A stretch of DNA of 64,000 nt from Planctomycetota bacterium. Its GTDB lineage: Bacteria; Planctomycetota; UBA1135; UBA2386. How positions within the stretch are numbered: position 1 is the stretch's first letter; each line of letters begins with the position of its first letter. Shown here one piece after another: positions 29,144 to 38,359 of this stretch. Both the position numbers and the translations under genes were made by a program. The DNA is taken from assembly GCA_020849665.1 (NCBI GenBank), contig JADLFX010000045.1:62001-126000 (forward strand), read 5' to 3'. Under the pieces are notes generated by a model. The model was not told the origin of the DNA. It saw only the letters and a list, made by a program, of their open reading frames with translations, and made no database searches.

Positions 29144-29896
29144 TTGGTCCAACGTCGCGGATCCCTGACCGTGGTCGTCCCCCTCTACCAGGAGGAGGCA
29201 GCGGTCCCCGGTCTGTCCACGGGGCTCCGGGAGTTCCTCCGCACGGAGTCGGTGCAGCGCGACGTCGACTTCGTCCTCGTCGACGACGGCTCCACCGACC
29301 GCACGCTCGCCCTCCTGCACCAGCACTTCGCCGACCTGCCGGCGCGGATCGTCGCCCACGAGCGCAATCGCGGGCTGACCGAGGCCCTGCTCACGGGCTC
29401 GCGGGCGGCGCGCGGCAGCATGGTCGGCTGGCTCGACAGCGACCTGACCTACGAGCCCGACGTGCTGCGTCGCCTGGCGCTGCTCATCGACGCCGGGGCG
29501 GACGTCGCGCTCTCCTCGTGCTACCACCCCGAGGGCGGCGTGGAGGGCGTGGCCCGCTGGCGGCTGATGCTCTCGCGCTTCGCCTCGCGCTTCTACCGGC
29601 GCACCACGGGCTGCCCCGTGCACACGTTCACCAGCATGGTGCGCGTCTACCGGCGCGAGGTGCTGGAGCGGTGCGTGCCGATCGAGGGCGGGTTCCACGG
29701 CATCGCCGAGGTGCTCTTGCAGGCGATCGTGAGCCGGTACCAGATCGCCGAGGCTCCGGCCGTCCTGCACCGCCGCCTCGTCGGCGAGAGCAAGATGAAG
29801 GTGCTGCGCACCGGCATCGGGCACCTGCGTCTGATGTGGCGCTACGGCCGTCTCGCCCGCTACATGACGGCGGGCATGCGCCGCGCCGCGGTCTGA
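29144..29896 (+). CDS. Family 2 glycosyltransferase (DPM1/GT-A type)
   Basis: 250 residues from a TTG at 29144, chosen because AGAAGGAAG lies just upstream and because the only in-frame ATG (29072) overlaps the start of the divergent gene and adds unconserved residues. The GT-A core shows TVVVPLYQEE near the start, VDDGSTDRTL and the metal-binding LDSDLTYEPD. The C-terminus has VGESKMKVLRTGIGHL, as in dolichyl- or undecaprenyl-phosphate sugar transferases. No C-terminal TM pair is present. It probably transfers a sugar from a nucleotide donor to a lipid carrier. Acceptor unknown. Confidence 0.85.
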   Translation: MVQRRGSLTVVVPLYQEEAAVPGLSTGLREFLRTESVQRDVDFVLVDDGSTDRTLALLHQHFADLPARIVAHERNRGLTEALLTGSRAARGSMVGWLDSDLTYEPDVLRRLALLIDAGADVALSSCYHPEGGVEGVARWRLMLSRFASRFYRRTTGCPVHTFTSMVRVYRREVLERCVPIEGGFHGIAEVLLQAIVSRYQIAEAPAVLHRRLVGESKMKVLRTGIGHLRLMWRYGRLARYMTAGMRRAAV

Positions 29897-30121
29897 CCGG
29901 GGCGTCCGACGGCGGCCCTGTGCCGGCCGCAGCCAGGGCCCGCGCCGCAGGAAGGCCCACCGCGCAGGCCGCGCCGGCGAACCGAGAGCCGATCGCGCGG
30001 CTCCGACCGAGTGCCACGGGCGGCAGCGCTGCGCGCGGGCCGTCCTGCGCCGGCCGCCCAGGCACATCCCGTCCGCCATCGACGGCACGGCGCGGGTCCG
30101 TAGCCGGCCCGCCCGGCAGGC

Positions 30122-30127
30122 TATCCT
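30122..30127 (+). promoter_or_regulatory. -10 element of the sigma factor/kinase operon
   Basis: GGCTATCCT, hexamer TATCCT, ending 11 bases before the ATG at 30139. Confidence 0.55.
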
Positions 30128-30138
30128 TGCGCGCCACC

Positions 30139-30906
30139 ATGGCCGGTGGCGACACCGAGATCGGCGGCCGCGATGACCGCTTTCCCAGCACGCGCATGTC
30201 GGCGGTGCGCGAGGCGGCCAGCGGCGACGAGGCCTGCCGCCAGCGGGCCATCGGCACCCTGATCGCCGCGTACTGGAAGCCCGCCTACAAGTACGTGCGC
30301 CTGCGCTGGAAGGCCGACAACGAGCAGGCCAAGGACCTGGTGCAGGGCTTCTTCGCCGGTGCGCTGGGCCGCGCCACGTTCGCACGCTACGACGCAGGCA
30401 AGGGCAGCTTCCGCACGTTCCTGCGCCACTGCCTCGACGACCACGTGCGCGACCAGCGCGACGCGCAGCGGGCCGGGAAGCGCGGCGGCGGGGCCGCGGT
30501 GCTGTCCCTCGACTTCGCGGGCGCGGAGGCGGAGCTGGCGCACCTCGAGCCCCGCGACCGCGAGGACCTCGACGCCTGCTTCCAGCGCGAGTGGGTGCGG
30601 CAGGTGTTCGCGCTCGCCGTGGACGCGCTGCGGGACCTGTGCGCGGCGCAGGGCAAGCAGGGGCACTTCGAGCTCTTCCGCCGCTACGACCTGGAACCCG
30701 ACCCCGGTGCCCCGCCCAGCTACGCCGCGCTCGCCGCGGCCGCGGGCCTGCCGGTCACCCAGGTGACCAACCACCTGGCCTGGGCCCGGCGCGAGTTCCG
30801 GCGTCTGGTCCTCGACCGGCTGCGCGAGCTGACGGGCAGCGAAGCCGAGTTCCGCGAGGAGGCTCGTGCCCTCCTCGGGATCACGTTCGAGGAGCCGCGG
30901 CCGTGA
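30139..30906 (+). CDS. Sigma-70-like (ECF-type) RNA polymerase sigma factor, kinase-linked
   Basis: 255 residues, longer than usual ECF factors. Region 2 is recognisable at about 45-115 (WKPAYKYVRLRWKADNEQAKDLVQGFFAGAL, FRTFLRHCLDDHVRDQRDAQRA). A long linker follows, then a region-4-like helix-turn-helix at about 200-235 (SYAALAAAAGLPVTQVTNHLAWARREFRRL). The stop overlaps the kinase start by 3-4 bases (GTGA), so both are co-translated. This combination suggests a regulatory unit in which the kinase controls, or responds with, the sigma factor. The promoter hexamer is 11 bases upstream and there is no Shine-Dalgarno sequence. Confidence 0.83.
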   Translation: MAGGDTEIGGRDDRFPSTRMSAVREAASGDEACRQRAIGTLIAAYWKPAYKYVRLRWKADNEQAKDLVQGFFAGALGRATFARYDAGKGSFRTFLRHCLDDHVRDQRDAQRAGKRGGGAAVLSLDFAGAEAELAHLEPRDREDLDACFQREWVRQVFALAVDALRDLCAAQGKQGHFELFRRYDLEPDPGAPPSYAALAAAAGLPVTQVTNHLAWARREFRRLVLDRLRELTGSEAEFREEARALLGITFEEPRP

Positions 30907-31826
30907 GCGGTGCATGGCTCTCGGACGCCGCCATCGCCCGGCTGCGCCTCGCCGCCGAGCTGCCGGAGCTGGGCTCGAGCCGCTACGAAGTGCGCGCCCT
31001 GCTGGGCCGGGGCGGGATGGGCAGCGTCTATCTCGCGCACGACACCGGGCTGGGCCGCGATGTCGCGATCAAGGTGCTGCACGATCCGGCGCCCGGCTCG
31101 GCGCTGCTGGCGCGCCTGCAGCGCGAGGCGCGCCTCCTGGCCCGCCTCGAGCACCCTGGCATCGTGCCGATCCACGACCTGCTGCACCTGCCCGACGGCC
31201 GCGTCGCGTACGTCATGCAGCACGTGCAGGGCGCGCGTCTCGACCAGCACCTCGCCGGTGAACGCGGCCTGGAGGCGCGCCTGCGCGTGTTCCTGAAGCT
31301 GTGCGAGTCGGTGGCGTTCGCGCACGACCGTGGCGTGGTGCATCGCGACCTCAAGCCGGAGAACGTGATGCTGGGTCGATTCGGCGAGGTGCTGGTCCTC
31401 GACTTCGGCGTCGCGCACGCGGCCGGCGAGCCACTCGAGCGGGCCGGCACCGTGGTGGGTACCCAACGCTACATGGCCCCCGAGCAGGCGCGCGGGGAGG
31501 TCGAGCGGATCGACGCGCGCAGCGACGTGCACGCGCTGGGCCGCATCCTGGCCGGGATGCTCGCCGGCGCCGAGCCGCCCGCGAACCGGCCGCTGCGCGC
31601 GATCGCCGCCAAGGCCAGCGCCGACGATCCGGCCGCCCGCTACCCCAGCGCCGCAGCGCTGCGCTCCGATCTGGAGGCGTTCCTGTCGGGCCGGCCCGTG
31701 AGCGCCCTGCCCGAGACGCCCCTGGATCGCCTGGCCCGGCTCTACCGCCGCCACCGGGTGGCCGTGTGGCTGGTCGCCGCCTATCTGGCCATGCGGGGCG
31801 CGGTGCTGCTGACCACGGGCCGCTGA
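30903..31826 (+). CDS. Membrane-anchored Ser/Thr protein kinase (Hanks type)
   Basis: 307 residues from a GTG at 30903. The complete kinase fold is visible: glycine loop LLGRGGMGSVYLA, catalytic Lys in VAIKVL, HRDLKPENVM with the catalytic Asp, DFGVAHA for Mg binding, and MAPEQARGE in the P+1 region. One TM helix ends the protein (VAVWLVAAYLAMRGAVLL) with almost nothing outside, so no sensor domain is present. The input must come from the membrane or from partner proteins. Translational coupling to the sigma factor upstream makes that protein the obvious substrate candidate (inference). Confidence 0.93.
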   Translation: MSGAWLSDAAIARLRLAAELPELGSSRYEVRALLGRGGMGSVYLAHDTGLGRDVAIKVLHDPAPGSALLARLQREARLLARLEHPGIVPIHDLLHLPDGRVAYVMQHVQGARLDQHLAGERGLEARLRVFLKLCESVAFAHDRGVVHRDLKPENVMLGRFGEVLVLDFGVAHAAGEPLERAGTVVGTQRYMAPEQARGEVERIDARSDVHALGRILAGMLAGAEPPANRPLRAIAAKASADDPAARYPSAAALRSDLEAFLSGRPVSALPETPLDRLARLYRRHRVAVWLVAAYLAMRGAVLLTTGR

Positions 31827-31952
31827 GATTCGCTGCCCGGGGGCGGTTCGGTCCGACAGGTCGCGGACCCGATGGTCCACAGAACCGTCCCCGTGCGAGG
31901 ATTCCGGGTCGGGCCGCTCAAAGGAATCGCGCCTTCCCCCGGAGATAACCTC

Positions 31953-32339
31953 GTGAACAAGCCCATGATCGGACTCGTCCTCGGCGCCGCGCTCGGCGCA
32001 CTCGATGGCCTCAGCGCGCTCCTGCACGCCGGTGCCGACCCCTCGCTGCGGGAGCAGATCGGCACCATCGTGATGGGATCGACCTTCAAGGGCGTGCTGG
32101 CCGGCGTCGCCACGGGGTTCTTCGCCCGCAAGTGCCGGTCCCTCGCCATCGGCATCCTGTTCGGCTTCGCGGTGGCGTTCGCGCTGGCCTTCCTGGTCGC
32201 GTACCTCCAGGACGTGCAGGAGGGCAAGAAGTACTACCTGGAGATCATCCTCCCGGGCAGCATCGTCGGCGCGATCGTCGGCTTTGCCACCCAGCGCTAC
32301 GGCACCGCACCCGCGGCGCCGGCCGGCGCACGTTCGTGA
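31953..32339 (+). CDS. Small integral membrane protein of unknown function
   Basis: 128 residues from a GTG at 31953, preceded by GGAG with 8-base spacing. Four hydrophobic segments are seen, each with Gly/Ala-rich small-residue packing (MIGLVLGAALGALDGLSALL, FKGVLAGVATGFFA, IGILFGFAVAFALAFLVAY, IILPGSIVGAIVGFA). No charged catalytic residues lie in the membrane. It sits between the kinase gene and the VOC gene, 34 bp ahead of the latter, and both have good ribosome sites, so they may form a transcription unit. Family not recognised. Confidence 0.78.
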   Translation: MNKPMIGLVLGAALGALDGLSALLHAGADPSLREQIGTIVMGSTFKGVLAGVATGFFARKCRSLAIGILFGFAVAFALAFLVAYLQDVQEGKKYYLEIILPGSIVGAIVGFATQRYGTAPAAPAGARS

Positions 32340-32373
32340 CCCCTCCCAACCCAACCTCGCAAGGAGACTCGCC

Positions 32374-32841
32374 GTGACCAAGCCGATTCCCGATGGCTAC
32401 AACTCGATCACCGTCCACCTCGTCGTCGACGGCGCCGCCAAGGCGATCGAGTACTACAAGAAGGCGCTCGGCGCCGAGGAGCTGTTCCGCATGCCCGCCC
32501 CGGACGGCCGCCTGATGCACGCCGAGCTGCGCATCGGCAACTCCGCGGTGATGCTCGCGGACGACTTCCCCGAGTGGACCGGCGGCAAGGCGCGCACGCC
32601 CAAGGCGCTCGGCGGTTCGCCGGTGGTCCTGCACTGCTACGTGCAGGACTGCGACGCGGCGATCGAGCGCGCCCGCAAGGCAGGCGGCACCGTCACCATG
32701 CCGCCGCAGGACATGTTCTGGGGCGACCGCTACGGGAAGGTGCAGGATCCCTTCGGCCACGAGTGGTCGTTCGCCACCCACAAGAAGGACCTGACGCCCG
32801 AGCAGATGATGGCGGCCGCCAAACAGGCCATGGGCGGCTGA
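32374..32841 (+). CDS. VOC superfamily (PhnB/glyoxalase-like) protein
   Basis: 155 residues from a GTG at 32374 with AAGGAG 7 bases upstream. Two beta-alpha-beta-beta-beta modules are seen: SITVHLVVDGAAKAIEYYKKALGA with GRLMHAELRIGNSAVMLAD, then VVLHCYVQDCDAAIERARKAGG with GDRYGKVQDPFGHEWSFATH. That is the PhnB-like arrangement. Members bind divalent metal and act as isomerases, antibiotic-binding proteins or are of unknown function. Possible metal ligands are the two His (VHL, LMH) and the Glu in HEW. No pathway partner is nearby. Its stop lies 9 bases before repeat copy B. Confidence 0.88.
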   Translation: MTKPIPDGYNSITVHLVVDGAAKAIEYYKKALGAEELFRMPAPDGRLMHAELRIGNSAVMLADDFPEWTGGKARTPKALGGSPVVLHCYVQDCDAAIERARKAGGTVTMPPQDMFWGDRYGKVQDPFGHEWSFATHKKDLTPEQMMAAAKQAMGG

Positions 32842-32850
32842 ACCGGAAGC

Positions 32851-32930
32851 CCGAAACGACTCTGAGCAATCTCGACGGTCGCGTTACGGATGGGTAACAC
32901 GACCGTCGAGATTGCTCAGAGTCGTTTCGG
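32851..32930. repeat. Palindromic repeat, copy B (37-bp arms, 36/37 paired)
   Basis: Arms 32851-32887 and 32894-32930 pair at 36 of 37 positions around GGATGG. The terminal sequence CCGAAACGACTCTGAGCAAT appears at both ends in inverted orientation. It fills the gap between two convergent genes (stops at 32841 and 32933). Same element as copy A, 26 kb away. Confidence 0.92.
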
Positions 32931-32932
32931 GG

Positions 32933-33931
32933 TTACCGCAGCAGGCGGGGCGGAGCGATGTCGAGGATGGTCTTGAGGCCGGGCGGCGCCGCGACGACCT
33001 GGGGAATGGTGTTCACCAGGATGGCGGCCGTGGCCTGATCGCCCGGCACGCCGCCCTCGAAGACCAGCTTCAGGCTGGGCTCGCCCGCGAGGTGCACCTC
33101 GTCGCGCGGATCGGGGGCGCCGACGTACATGCTGAGGTCGAGCTCCACCACGGTCTCGCCGCGGCGCTTGCCCAGGCCGATGTTGCGGATGCCGGCCACC
33201 TGCCCCTTGGCGACGGTCAGGAACCGGGTCTTGCGCTCCTCCCTCGCCAGCACGGGCTCGACGGTGTGCGAGATGCCGTCGAGATCCAGGGCCAGGGCGC
33301 GGCCGATCATCGCCACGGACTCGCGGATGCCGATGTGGCCGAAGCGCCCGGTGGCCAGCTCGGCCTCGAACTGGGCCACGGTGAGTCCGGCGCCGACCTT
33401 CTTCTGCAGCGGCAGGCGGCGGGTGCCGGCGTCGACCACGCGCACGCAGCGCACCGAGCGCACGTCGAAGCACACCGCCGACGCGACGATCGGAACGAAA
33501 TCCATCACGAAGCCCGGGTTCACGCCGGTGCCCACGGCGGTGGCACCGCCGTTCTCGGCGGCCTGCGCGACACGCTTCGCGAGGTCGGCATGCTGCAGGT
33601 CGGGGAGCAGCAACTCCTCCGAAGACGACACCACGTCGACGCCCGCACCCAGGATCTGCACGAGCTGGTCGGTGATGTTGGGCAGGAACGAGGACGTGCA
33701 GTGGATCGCGACGTCGGGCCGGGTGGCGGCGAACACCGCCGCGGCATCCCCGCTCACGACCACGCCCGTCTTGCGCCCGAGCCCGAGGAGCTCGCCCAGG
33801 TCCTTGCCCTGCTTGGCGGGATCGATGTCGACGGCGCCGACGACCTGGAGGTTCTTGCGGGTGAGGGCCAGCTTGCACGCGGCCTGGCCGATGGGCCCGA
33901 GGCCGTACTGGACGACACGGATGGGATTCAT
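32933..33931 (-). CDS. Dihydrodipicolinate-reductase-like / 2,4-diaminopentanoate-dehydrogenase-like oxidoreductase
   Basis: 332 residues. An N-terminal Rossmann fold (VVQYGLGPIGQAA) is followed by the DapB-superfamily region (AIHCTSSFLPNI, VDVVSSSEELLLP, GTGVNPGFVMDF). The C-terminal half lacks the DapB tetrahydrodipicolinate-binding motif and resembles the 2,4-diaminopentanoate dehydrogenase group, so it is probably an amine or amino-acid NAD(P) dehydrogenase rather than true DapB. The ATG overlaps the pdxT stop (ATGA), so it is translated as the last gene of the vitamin B6 operon. The functional link to pyridoxal phosphate is inference. Confidence 0.78.
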   Translation of the reverse strand: MNPIRVVQYGLGPIGQAACKLALTRKNLQVVGAVDIDPAKQGKDLGELLGLGRKTGVVVSGDAAAVFAATRPDVAIHCTSSFLPNITDQLVQILGAGVDVVSSSEELLLPDLQHADLAKRVAQAAENGGATAVGTGVNPGFVMDFVPIVASAVCFDVRSVRCVRVVDAGTRRLPLQKKVGAGLTVAQFEAELATGRFGHIGIRESVAMIGRALALDLDGISHTVEPVLAREERKTRFLTVAKGQVAGIRNIGLGKRRGETVVELDLSMYVGAPDPRDEVHLAGEPSLKLVFEGGVPGDQATAAILVNTIPQVVAAPPGLKTILDIAPPRLLR

Positions 33932-34551
33932 GGGTTGCGTGGGGACATGGAGGACGCCGGCACACGGGCACGCACCAGCTCCACGAAGAGCGCGGTGACC
34001 GGGTGGTCCGGCTGGAGTTCGGGATGGAAGCACGCCGCGAGCACCGGTCCCTCGCGGACCAGGACCGGATCGGACTCGCGCCAGGCGAGGACCTCGACCG
34101 AGGGTCCGACCCTCGTGATGCGCGGCGCGCGGATGAACACGCCCTCGGCGGGACCGGGCAGCGCCGCGCTGCGCAGCGTGAACGTGCCCGAGGCGACCTG
34201 CCGGCCATAGCCGTTGCGGTCGACGCTGACGTCGAGGACGCCGAGGCTCTCCTGGCGCGGGCGGTTCACCTCGCGCGCGAGGAGGATGAGGCCGGCGCAC
34301 GTGGCGAGCACGGGCCGGCCGGAGCCCAGCCACGCGGCCACGGGCTCCCACAGGCCCTCGCTGCGCAGCAGGCGGAGCATCGTCGTGCTCTCGCCACCCG
34401 GCAGCACCAGGGCCGCGAGGCCGCGCATCTGCTCGGGGCGGCGCACCTGCACGGTGGCCACGCCGAAGCGCGCCAACGCCGCCTCGTGCTCGGCGAAGTC
34501 GCCCTGCAGGGCGAGCACGCCGACCCTGGGTTCACCAGCCGCGCTGGGCAA
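33928..34551 (-). CDS. pdxT: PdxT, glutaminase subunit of pyridoxal 5'-phosphate synthase
   Basis: 207 residues from a TTG at 34551. No ATG is available in frame, and GTG at 34518 would cut into the conserved [13 protein letters not shown]. The TTG is preceded by GGAGGAG at a good distance and lies inside the end of pdxS (20-bp overlap). Class I glutaminase features: GGEST, catalytic Cys in LATCAGL, and the His-Glu pair in FHPEL. It releases ammonia from glutamine and channels it to PdxS. The overlaps with pdxS upstream and the reductase gene downstream indicate one operon. Confidence 0.93.
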   Translation of the reverse strand: MPSAAGEPRVGVLALQGDFAEHEAALARFGVATVQVRRPEQMRGLAALVLPGGESTTMLRLLRSEGLWEPVAAWLGSGRPVLATCAGLILLAREVNRPRQESLGVLDVSVDRNGYGRQVASGTFTLRSAALPGPAEGVFIRAPRITRVGPSVEVLAWRESDPVLVREGPVLAACFHPELQPDHPVTALFVELVRARVPASSMSPRNP

Positions 34552-35473
34552 GGCGCTCCTCCGCGGGCAGGTTCGCGACCTCGAGTCCCGGCATGGCCTC
34601 GCCCAGGTCGCGCGACACTTCGGCCAGGACCTTGGGATCCCGGAAGTGGGTCGCGGCGCGCACGATCGCCTTGGCACGCCGCATGGGATCCTGCGACTTG
34701 AAGATCCCGCTGCCCACGAACACCGTCTCGGCCCCGAGCTGCATCATCAGCGCGGCGTCCGCAGGCGTGGCGATGCCCCCGGCCGAGAAGTTCGGCACCG
34801 GCAGCTTCTGCTGCCGCGCCACCCAGGCCACCAGCTCCACCGGCACGCGATACTCCACCGCGCGCTTCTCCAGCTCGCGCTGCTCCAGGCCGCGCAGGGC
34901 ACGGATGCCGCCCATCACCGCGCGCATGTGACGCACCGCCTCCACCACGTTGCCGGTGCCGGCCTCGCCCTTGGTGCGGATCATCGCCGCGCCCTCGTGG
35001 ATGCGGCGCAGCGCCTCGCCCAGGTCGCGGCACCCGCACACGAACGGCGACTTGAAGTCGTGCTTCCACACGTGGAACTCCTCGTCGGCCGGCGTGAGCA
35101 CCTCGCTCTCGTCGATGGCGTCCACCTCCAGGGCTTCGAGGATCTGCGCCTCGGCGAAGTGGCCGATCCGCACCTTGGCCATCACCGGGATGGACACGGC
35201 CGCCTGGATCTCCTCGATGATGCGCGGGTCGCAGGCACGCGCCACGCCGCCCATGCGCCGGATGTCGGCCGGCACGCGCTCCAGCGCCATCACCGCCACC
35301 GCGCCCGACTCCTCGGCGATGCGCGCCTGCTCGGCATTGACGACGTCCATGATGACGCCGCCCTTGAGTTGTTCACAGAATCCGATCTTGGCGCGGACCG
35401 CCTCGGGGGTGAACCCGGGGATCGCGAGAGAACCGTTGGCCTCGTGGGCGTGCTTGGTGTGGACAGTGCTCAC
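34532..35473 (-). CDS. pdxS: PdxS, synthase subunit of pyridoxal 5'-phosphate synthase
   Basis: 313 residues from a GTG at 35473; family members are about 290-300. It makes PLP from ribose 5-phosphate, glyceraldehyde 3-phosphate and ammonia. TIM-barrel landmarks are all present: [17 protein letters not shown] with the conserved Asp, [10 protein letters not shown] with the first catalytic Lys, [10 protein letters not shown] with the second Lys and phosphate-binding loop, and FVGSGIFKS. It lies 29 bp after the pdxR stop on the same strand and overlaps pdxT. The long N-terminal extension of about 20 residues ([10 protein letters not shown]) is slightly unusual. Confidence 0.97.
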   Translation of the reverse strand: MSTVHTKHAHEANGSLAIPGFTPEAVRAKIGFCEQLKGGVIMDVVNAEQARIAEESGAVAVMALERVPADIRRMGGVARACDPRIIEEIQAAVSIPVMAKVRIGHFAEAQILEALEVDAIDESEVLTPADEEFHVWKHDFKSPFVCGCRDLGEALRRIHEGAAMIRTKGEAGTGNVVEAVRHMRAVMGGIRALRGLEQRELEKRAVEYRVPVELVAWVARQQKLPVPNFSAGGIATPADAALMMQLGAETVFVGSGIFKSQDPMRRAKAIVRAATHFRDPKVLAEVSRDLGEAMPGLEVANLPAEERLAQRGW

Positions 35474-35502
35474 TGATTGCCTCGCAGAAGGACGTTCCAG
35501 GA

Positions 35503-36993
35503 CTAGAGGAAGATGGGTCGGGCCGCGCGCCGTGCGCGCCCTGCCAGCAGCTCGCCGGCGGTCTCGCACAGCACCTGCAAGCCGGCCTCGATCTGCGCCG
35601 GTGTGCTGCGCGACAGGGACAGGCGCACCGCGCTGCGCGCGCGCACCCGGTCGAAGGGATCGAACACGCGGCCGACGGTGACCGCGACGCCGCGCGCCGC
35701 CGCCGCGCCGGCCAGGGCGTCGGCATCCAGCGCCGCGGGGAACTCCAGCCACAGGCAGAAGCCCCCGTCCGGCTCGGTCCACGTGGTGCCGGCCGGCGCG
35801 TGCGCGCGCAGCGTCGCCGCCGCGGTGCGGTGGGCGCGCTGCAGGTGCCGGCGCACGGCGTCCAGGTGCCGGTCCAGGCCGCCGTCGGCCACGAACTCGG
35901 CCAGGGCCGCCTGCAGCAGGGGACTGGTCTCCAGGTCGCTGTAGCGCTTCAGCGCCGCGAGCGGCGCGAGCAGCGGCGAGGGAGCCTGCAGCCAACCCAC
36001 GCGCACGCCCGGGAAGAGCCCCTTGCTGAACGTGCGTAGCGTGAGCGTGAGCCGCCGTGGGTCCAGGGAGCGCAGCGTCGGCTGCGGCGCACCGCGGAAG
36101 CGCAGGTCGCGCTGGAACTCGTCCTCGAGGATCGGTACCTGCGTACCGCGCACCGCCTCGATCAGCTGCGCGCGCGCGGCGCGGTCGAGCGTGCGGCCCG
36201 TGGGGTTGCCGAACGTCGGCATCACGTAGAGCAGGCGCGCCCGCCCCAGCGCCGCGCGCAGGGCCTCGGACTCGAGGCCCGCGTCGCCGCAGGGCACCGG
36301 CAGGGCCTGCAGGCCGTTGGCCGCGAGCAGGCCGAACACGTGATGGTAGGTCGGCACCGCCACCGCCACCGCGTCGCCGGGACGGGTGAAGGAGCGCAGC
36401 ACGAGGTCGATGCCCTGCTGCGCGCCGCTGGTGATCAGGATCGCGTCGTCGGACCCGCCGTCGTCCTCGCGGGCGCAGCGCTCGGTGAGCAGCTGCAGCA
36501 GCCGCGGATGCCCCATCGGCTCGCCGTAGCCCAGGAGCGAGGCACCGCTGCTGCGCAGCACCCGTTGGAACGCGGCCAGGAACTCCTCGACCGGGAAGAG
36601 CGCATGGTCGGGCAGCAGCCCAGCCATGTCGGCCACCAGGGCCACGCCCTCGGGCAGCGGCGGGGAGGCGTTCTCGCGCTCGAGGTGGTGCAGGACCGCG
36701 AGCGCCTGCGGCGCGAAGAGCTGCTGCGGCGCGGCCTCGCCGCCATGGGTCTCGCACACCTCGGTGCCGCGTCCCACCGTGGCGCGCACCAGCCCGCGCT
36801 GGGCGAGCCGCCGGTATGCGTCCTGCACCGTGGCCGGAGTGACCCCGACCGCCTTGGCGATGGCGCGGATGGTGGGCAGCCGATCGCCGACCCGGAGCTG
36901 CCCCTCGCGGATCGCGGCCGCGAAGTGGGCGGCGATCTGCTCGGCGAGCGGCAGGCCTCCGCGCTTGTCCAGGATCGGTAGCTCGGCGTGCAT
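35503..36993 (-). CDS. pdxR: PdxR-like MocR family transcriptional regulator (GntR HTH + aminotransferase fold)
   Basis: 496 residues. A GntR-type winged helix covers about 1-75 ([21 protein letters not shown], then a recognition helix). It is joined to a fold-type I aminotransferase domain with [25 protein letters not shown], the Asp of LEDEFQRDL and the PLP Lys in [14 protein letters not shown]. MocR proteins of this kind bind PLP and control pdxST. Here the regulator lies upstream of and co-directional with pdxS, pdxT and the reductase, instead of the divergent arrangement common in Firmicutes. A perfect inverted repeat 27 bases before its ATG is a likely autoregulatory operator. Confidence 0.92.
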   Translation of the reverse strand: MHAELPILDKRGGLPLAEQIAAHFAAAIREGQLRVGDRLPTIRAIAKAVGVTPATVQDAYRRLAQRGLVRATVGRGTEVCETHGGEAAPQQLFAPQALAVLHHLERENASPPLPEGVALVADMAGLLPDHALFPVEEFLAAFQRVLRSSGASLLGYGEPMGHPRLLQLLTERCAREDDGGSDDAILITSGAQQGIDLVLRSFTRPGDAVAVAVPTYHHVFGLLAANGLQALPVPCGDAGLESEALRAALGRARLLYVMPTFGNPTGRTLDRAARAQLIEAVRGTQVPILEDEFQRDLRFRGAPQPTLRSLDPRRLTLTLRTFSKGLFPGVRVGWLQAPSPLLAPLAALKRYSDLETSPLLQAALAEFVADGGLDRHLDAVRRHLQRAHRTAAATLRAHAPAGTTWTEPDGGFCLWLEFPAALDADALAGAAAARGVAVTVGRVFDPFDRVRARSAVRLSLSRSTPAQIEAGLQVLCETAGELLAGRARRAARPIFL

Positions 36994-37019
36994 CGGAGAG
37001 GCAATGCTTGTAGGGCCGC

Positions 37020-37044
37020 TTTGTTCCAGTGCAATCGGAACAAA
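37020..37044. promoter_or_regulatory. Candidate PdxR operator overlapping the pdxR promoter
   Basis: Perfect 8-bp arms TTTGTTCC and GGAACAAA are separated by 9 bases, in an unusually AT-rich patch. On the minus strand TTGCAC within the spacer and TACAAG 16 bases downstream could be -35 and -10, so a bound regulator would block polymerase. Role inferred from position. Confidence 0.6.
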
Positions 37045-37249
37045 TTGATCGGCAGCCGGCCCCCTCCAGGCTCCCCATGCCAGCGCCCCATGGAGGCCCG
37101 GTCCACGGGACGCACCCCGCCCGCCCGCCGGTCCCGGCCGGAACCGTTGCAGGCTTGGTGCAGCAGTGCCGCCCCAGCCCGCAGCCGGCGCGCTAGCTTC
37201 CCCGCTCCTGGGAGCCCATGCCGAGCGCCGGCTCCCCCCGAGGATCCCG

Positions 37250-38359
37250 ATGAACCACCCCGCCTCCGCCGCAGCCATCGCCATGGCCGCACTCGCCCTG
37301 CCCCTCGCGGCCCAGGGCAGCCAGGTCCTGCCCCCGGCCAACGCCACCGTCGACGGCAACGCACTCGACATCCAGCCGTTCGGCAGCGACCAGTCGCGCT
37401 ACGTGCACTACGTGGATCGCGCGCTCTTCGGGAGCATCCCGGCGAACGCGCTGATCAAGGACGTCTCGTACCGGCGCGACGCGCAGCTCACGACGCCGGC
37501 GACGATGGTCCGCACGCGTTCGGGCAACCCCTACACCCCGATCTGGCAGGTGCGCATGGGCCGCTACACCGGGGACGTGTTCGCGCCCACGGGCAACTAC
37601 CCGGCGGTGAGCGATCCCAACTTCACGATCGTCTACAGCCAGAAGGCCACCAGCTTCCCCTCGCTGACCCTGCCCGGTGGCGGCGTGCCCCCCGCGTTCG
37701 CGATCACGTTCCTCTTCGACGTGCCGTGGGTGTTCCCGGCCACCGGCCACATCGCGGTGGAGCACTACGCCTACGAAGCCACCAACGCGGCGTACACCTA
37801 CGTGATCGACGCGGTCGGCCCCGGCGGCGCGGGCGGCACGGCCGACCTGATCGCGCCGAACACCCTGGGCTGCCCGGCGGGCGAGAACCGCGCGGCCGGC
37901 GCCGTGGGCTCTCCGGGCAACGGCGACCTGCTCTTCAACCTCTTTGGCGCGGAGCCGGGCAAGGGCGCCTTCGCGTGCCTGGGGGTGTCGACCACCACCT
38001 GGGGCGGGCTGCCGCTGCCGTACGACCTCGGCGCGCTCGGGCTCGCCGGGTGCAGGATCTACACCGACCTCACCGTCGTGGTGCCGCGCACGACCACGCC
38101 GTTCGGGACGGCCGAGTTCCGCATCCTCCTGCCGGACAATCCGGCGCTCGCCGGGCAGACGCTCTACGGCCAGTGGGTGGCCGCGGACAGCCGGGTGAAC
38201 CCCGCGTTCCCGTACGCGACGTCGGATGGCGTCCGCTTCACGATCGGCACCGGCGGCACGCCGCGCATGAGCGTGGTGAGCGGCACGGGCGGCCTGGCGA
38301 ACGGAACCTTCGGGCTGATCCAGCCGGGCCGCGGACCGGTGTTCCAGCTGAGCTGGTAG
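37250..38359 (+). CDS. Secreted protein of the window's paralogous family (copy 4, longer variant)
   Basis: 369 residues. Signal peptide MNHPASAAAIAMAALALPLAAQ. The mature start QVLPPANATVDGN and IQPFGSDQSRY parallels the VVPSRYAT...PFGLG start of copies 1-3, and a central VYSQKATSFPSLTLPG equals their receptor-like VFTRKLVNLP segment. The C-terminal module has LPLPYDLGALGLAGCRIYT, LYGQWVAADSRVNPAFP and TSDGVRFTIG. Two Cys pairs are present. It lies divergent from the pdx operon, and TAGCTT at 37194-37199 may be its -10. No enzymatic motif was found. Probably extracellular. Confidence 0.85.
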   Translation: MNHPASAAAIAMAALALPLAAQGSQVLPPANATVDGNALDIQPFGSDQSRYVHYVDRALFGSIPANALIKDVSYRRDAQLTTPATMVRTRSGNPYTPIWQVRMGRYTGDVFAPTGNYPAVSDPNFTIVYSQKATSFPSLTLPGGGVPPAFAITFLFDVPWVFPATGHIAVEHYAYEATNAAYTYVIDAVGPGGAGGTADLIAPNTLGCPAGENRAAGAVGSPGNGDLLFNLFGAEPGKGAFACLGVSTTTWGGLPLPYDLGALGLAGCRIYTDLTVVVPRTTTPFGTAEFRILLPDNPALAGQTLYGQWVAADSRVNPAFPYATSDGVRFTIGTGGTPRMSVVSGTGGLANGTFGLIQPGRGPVFQLSW

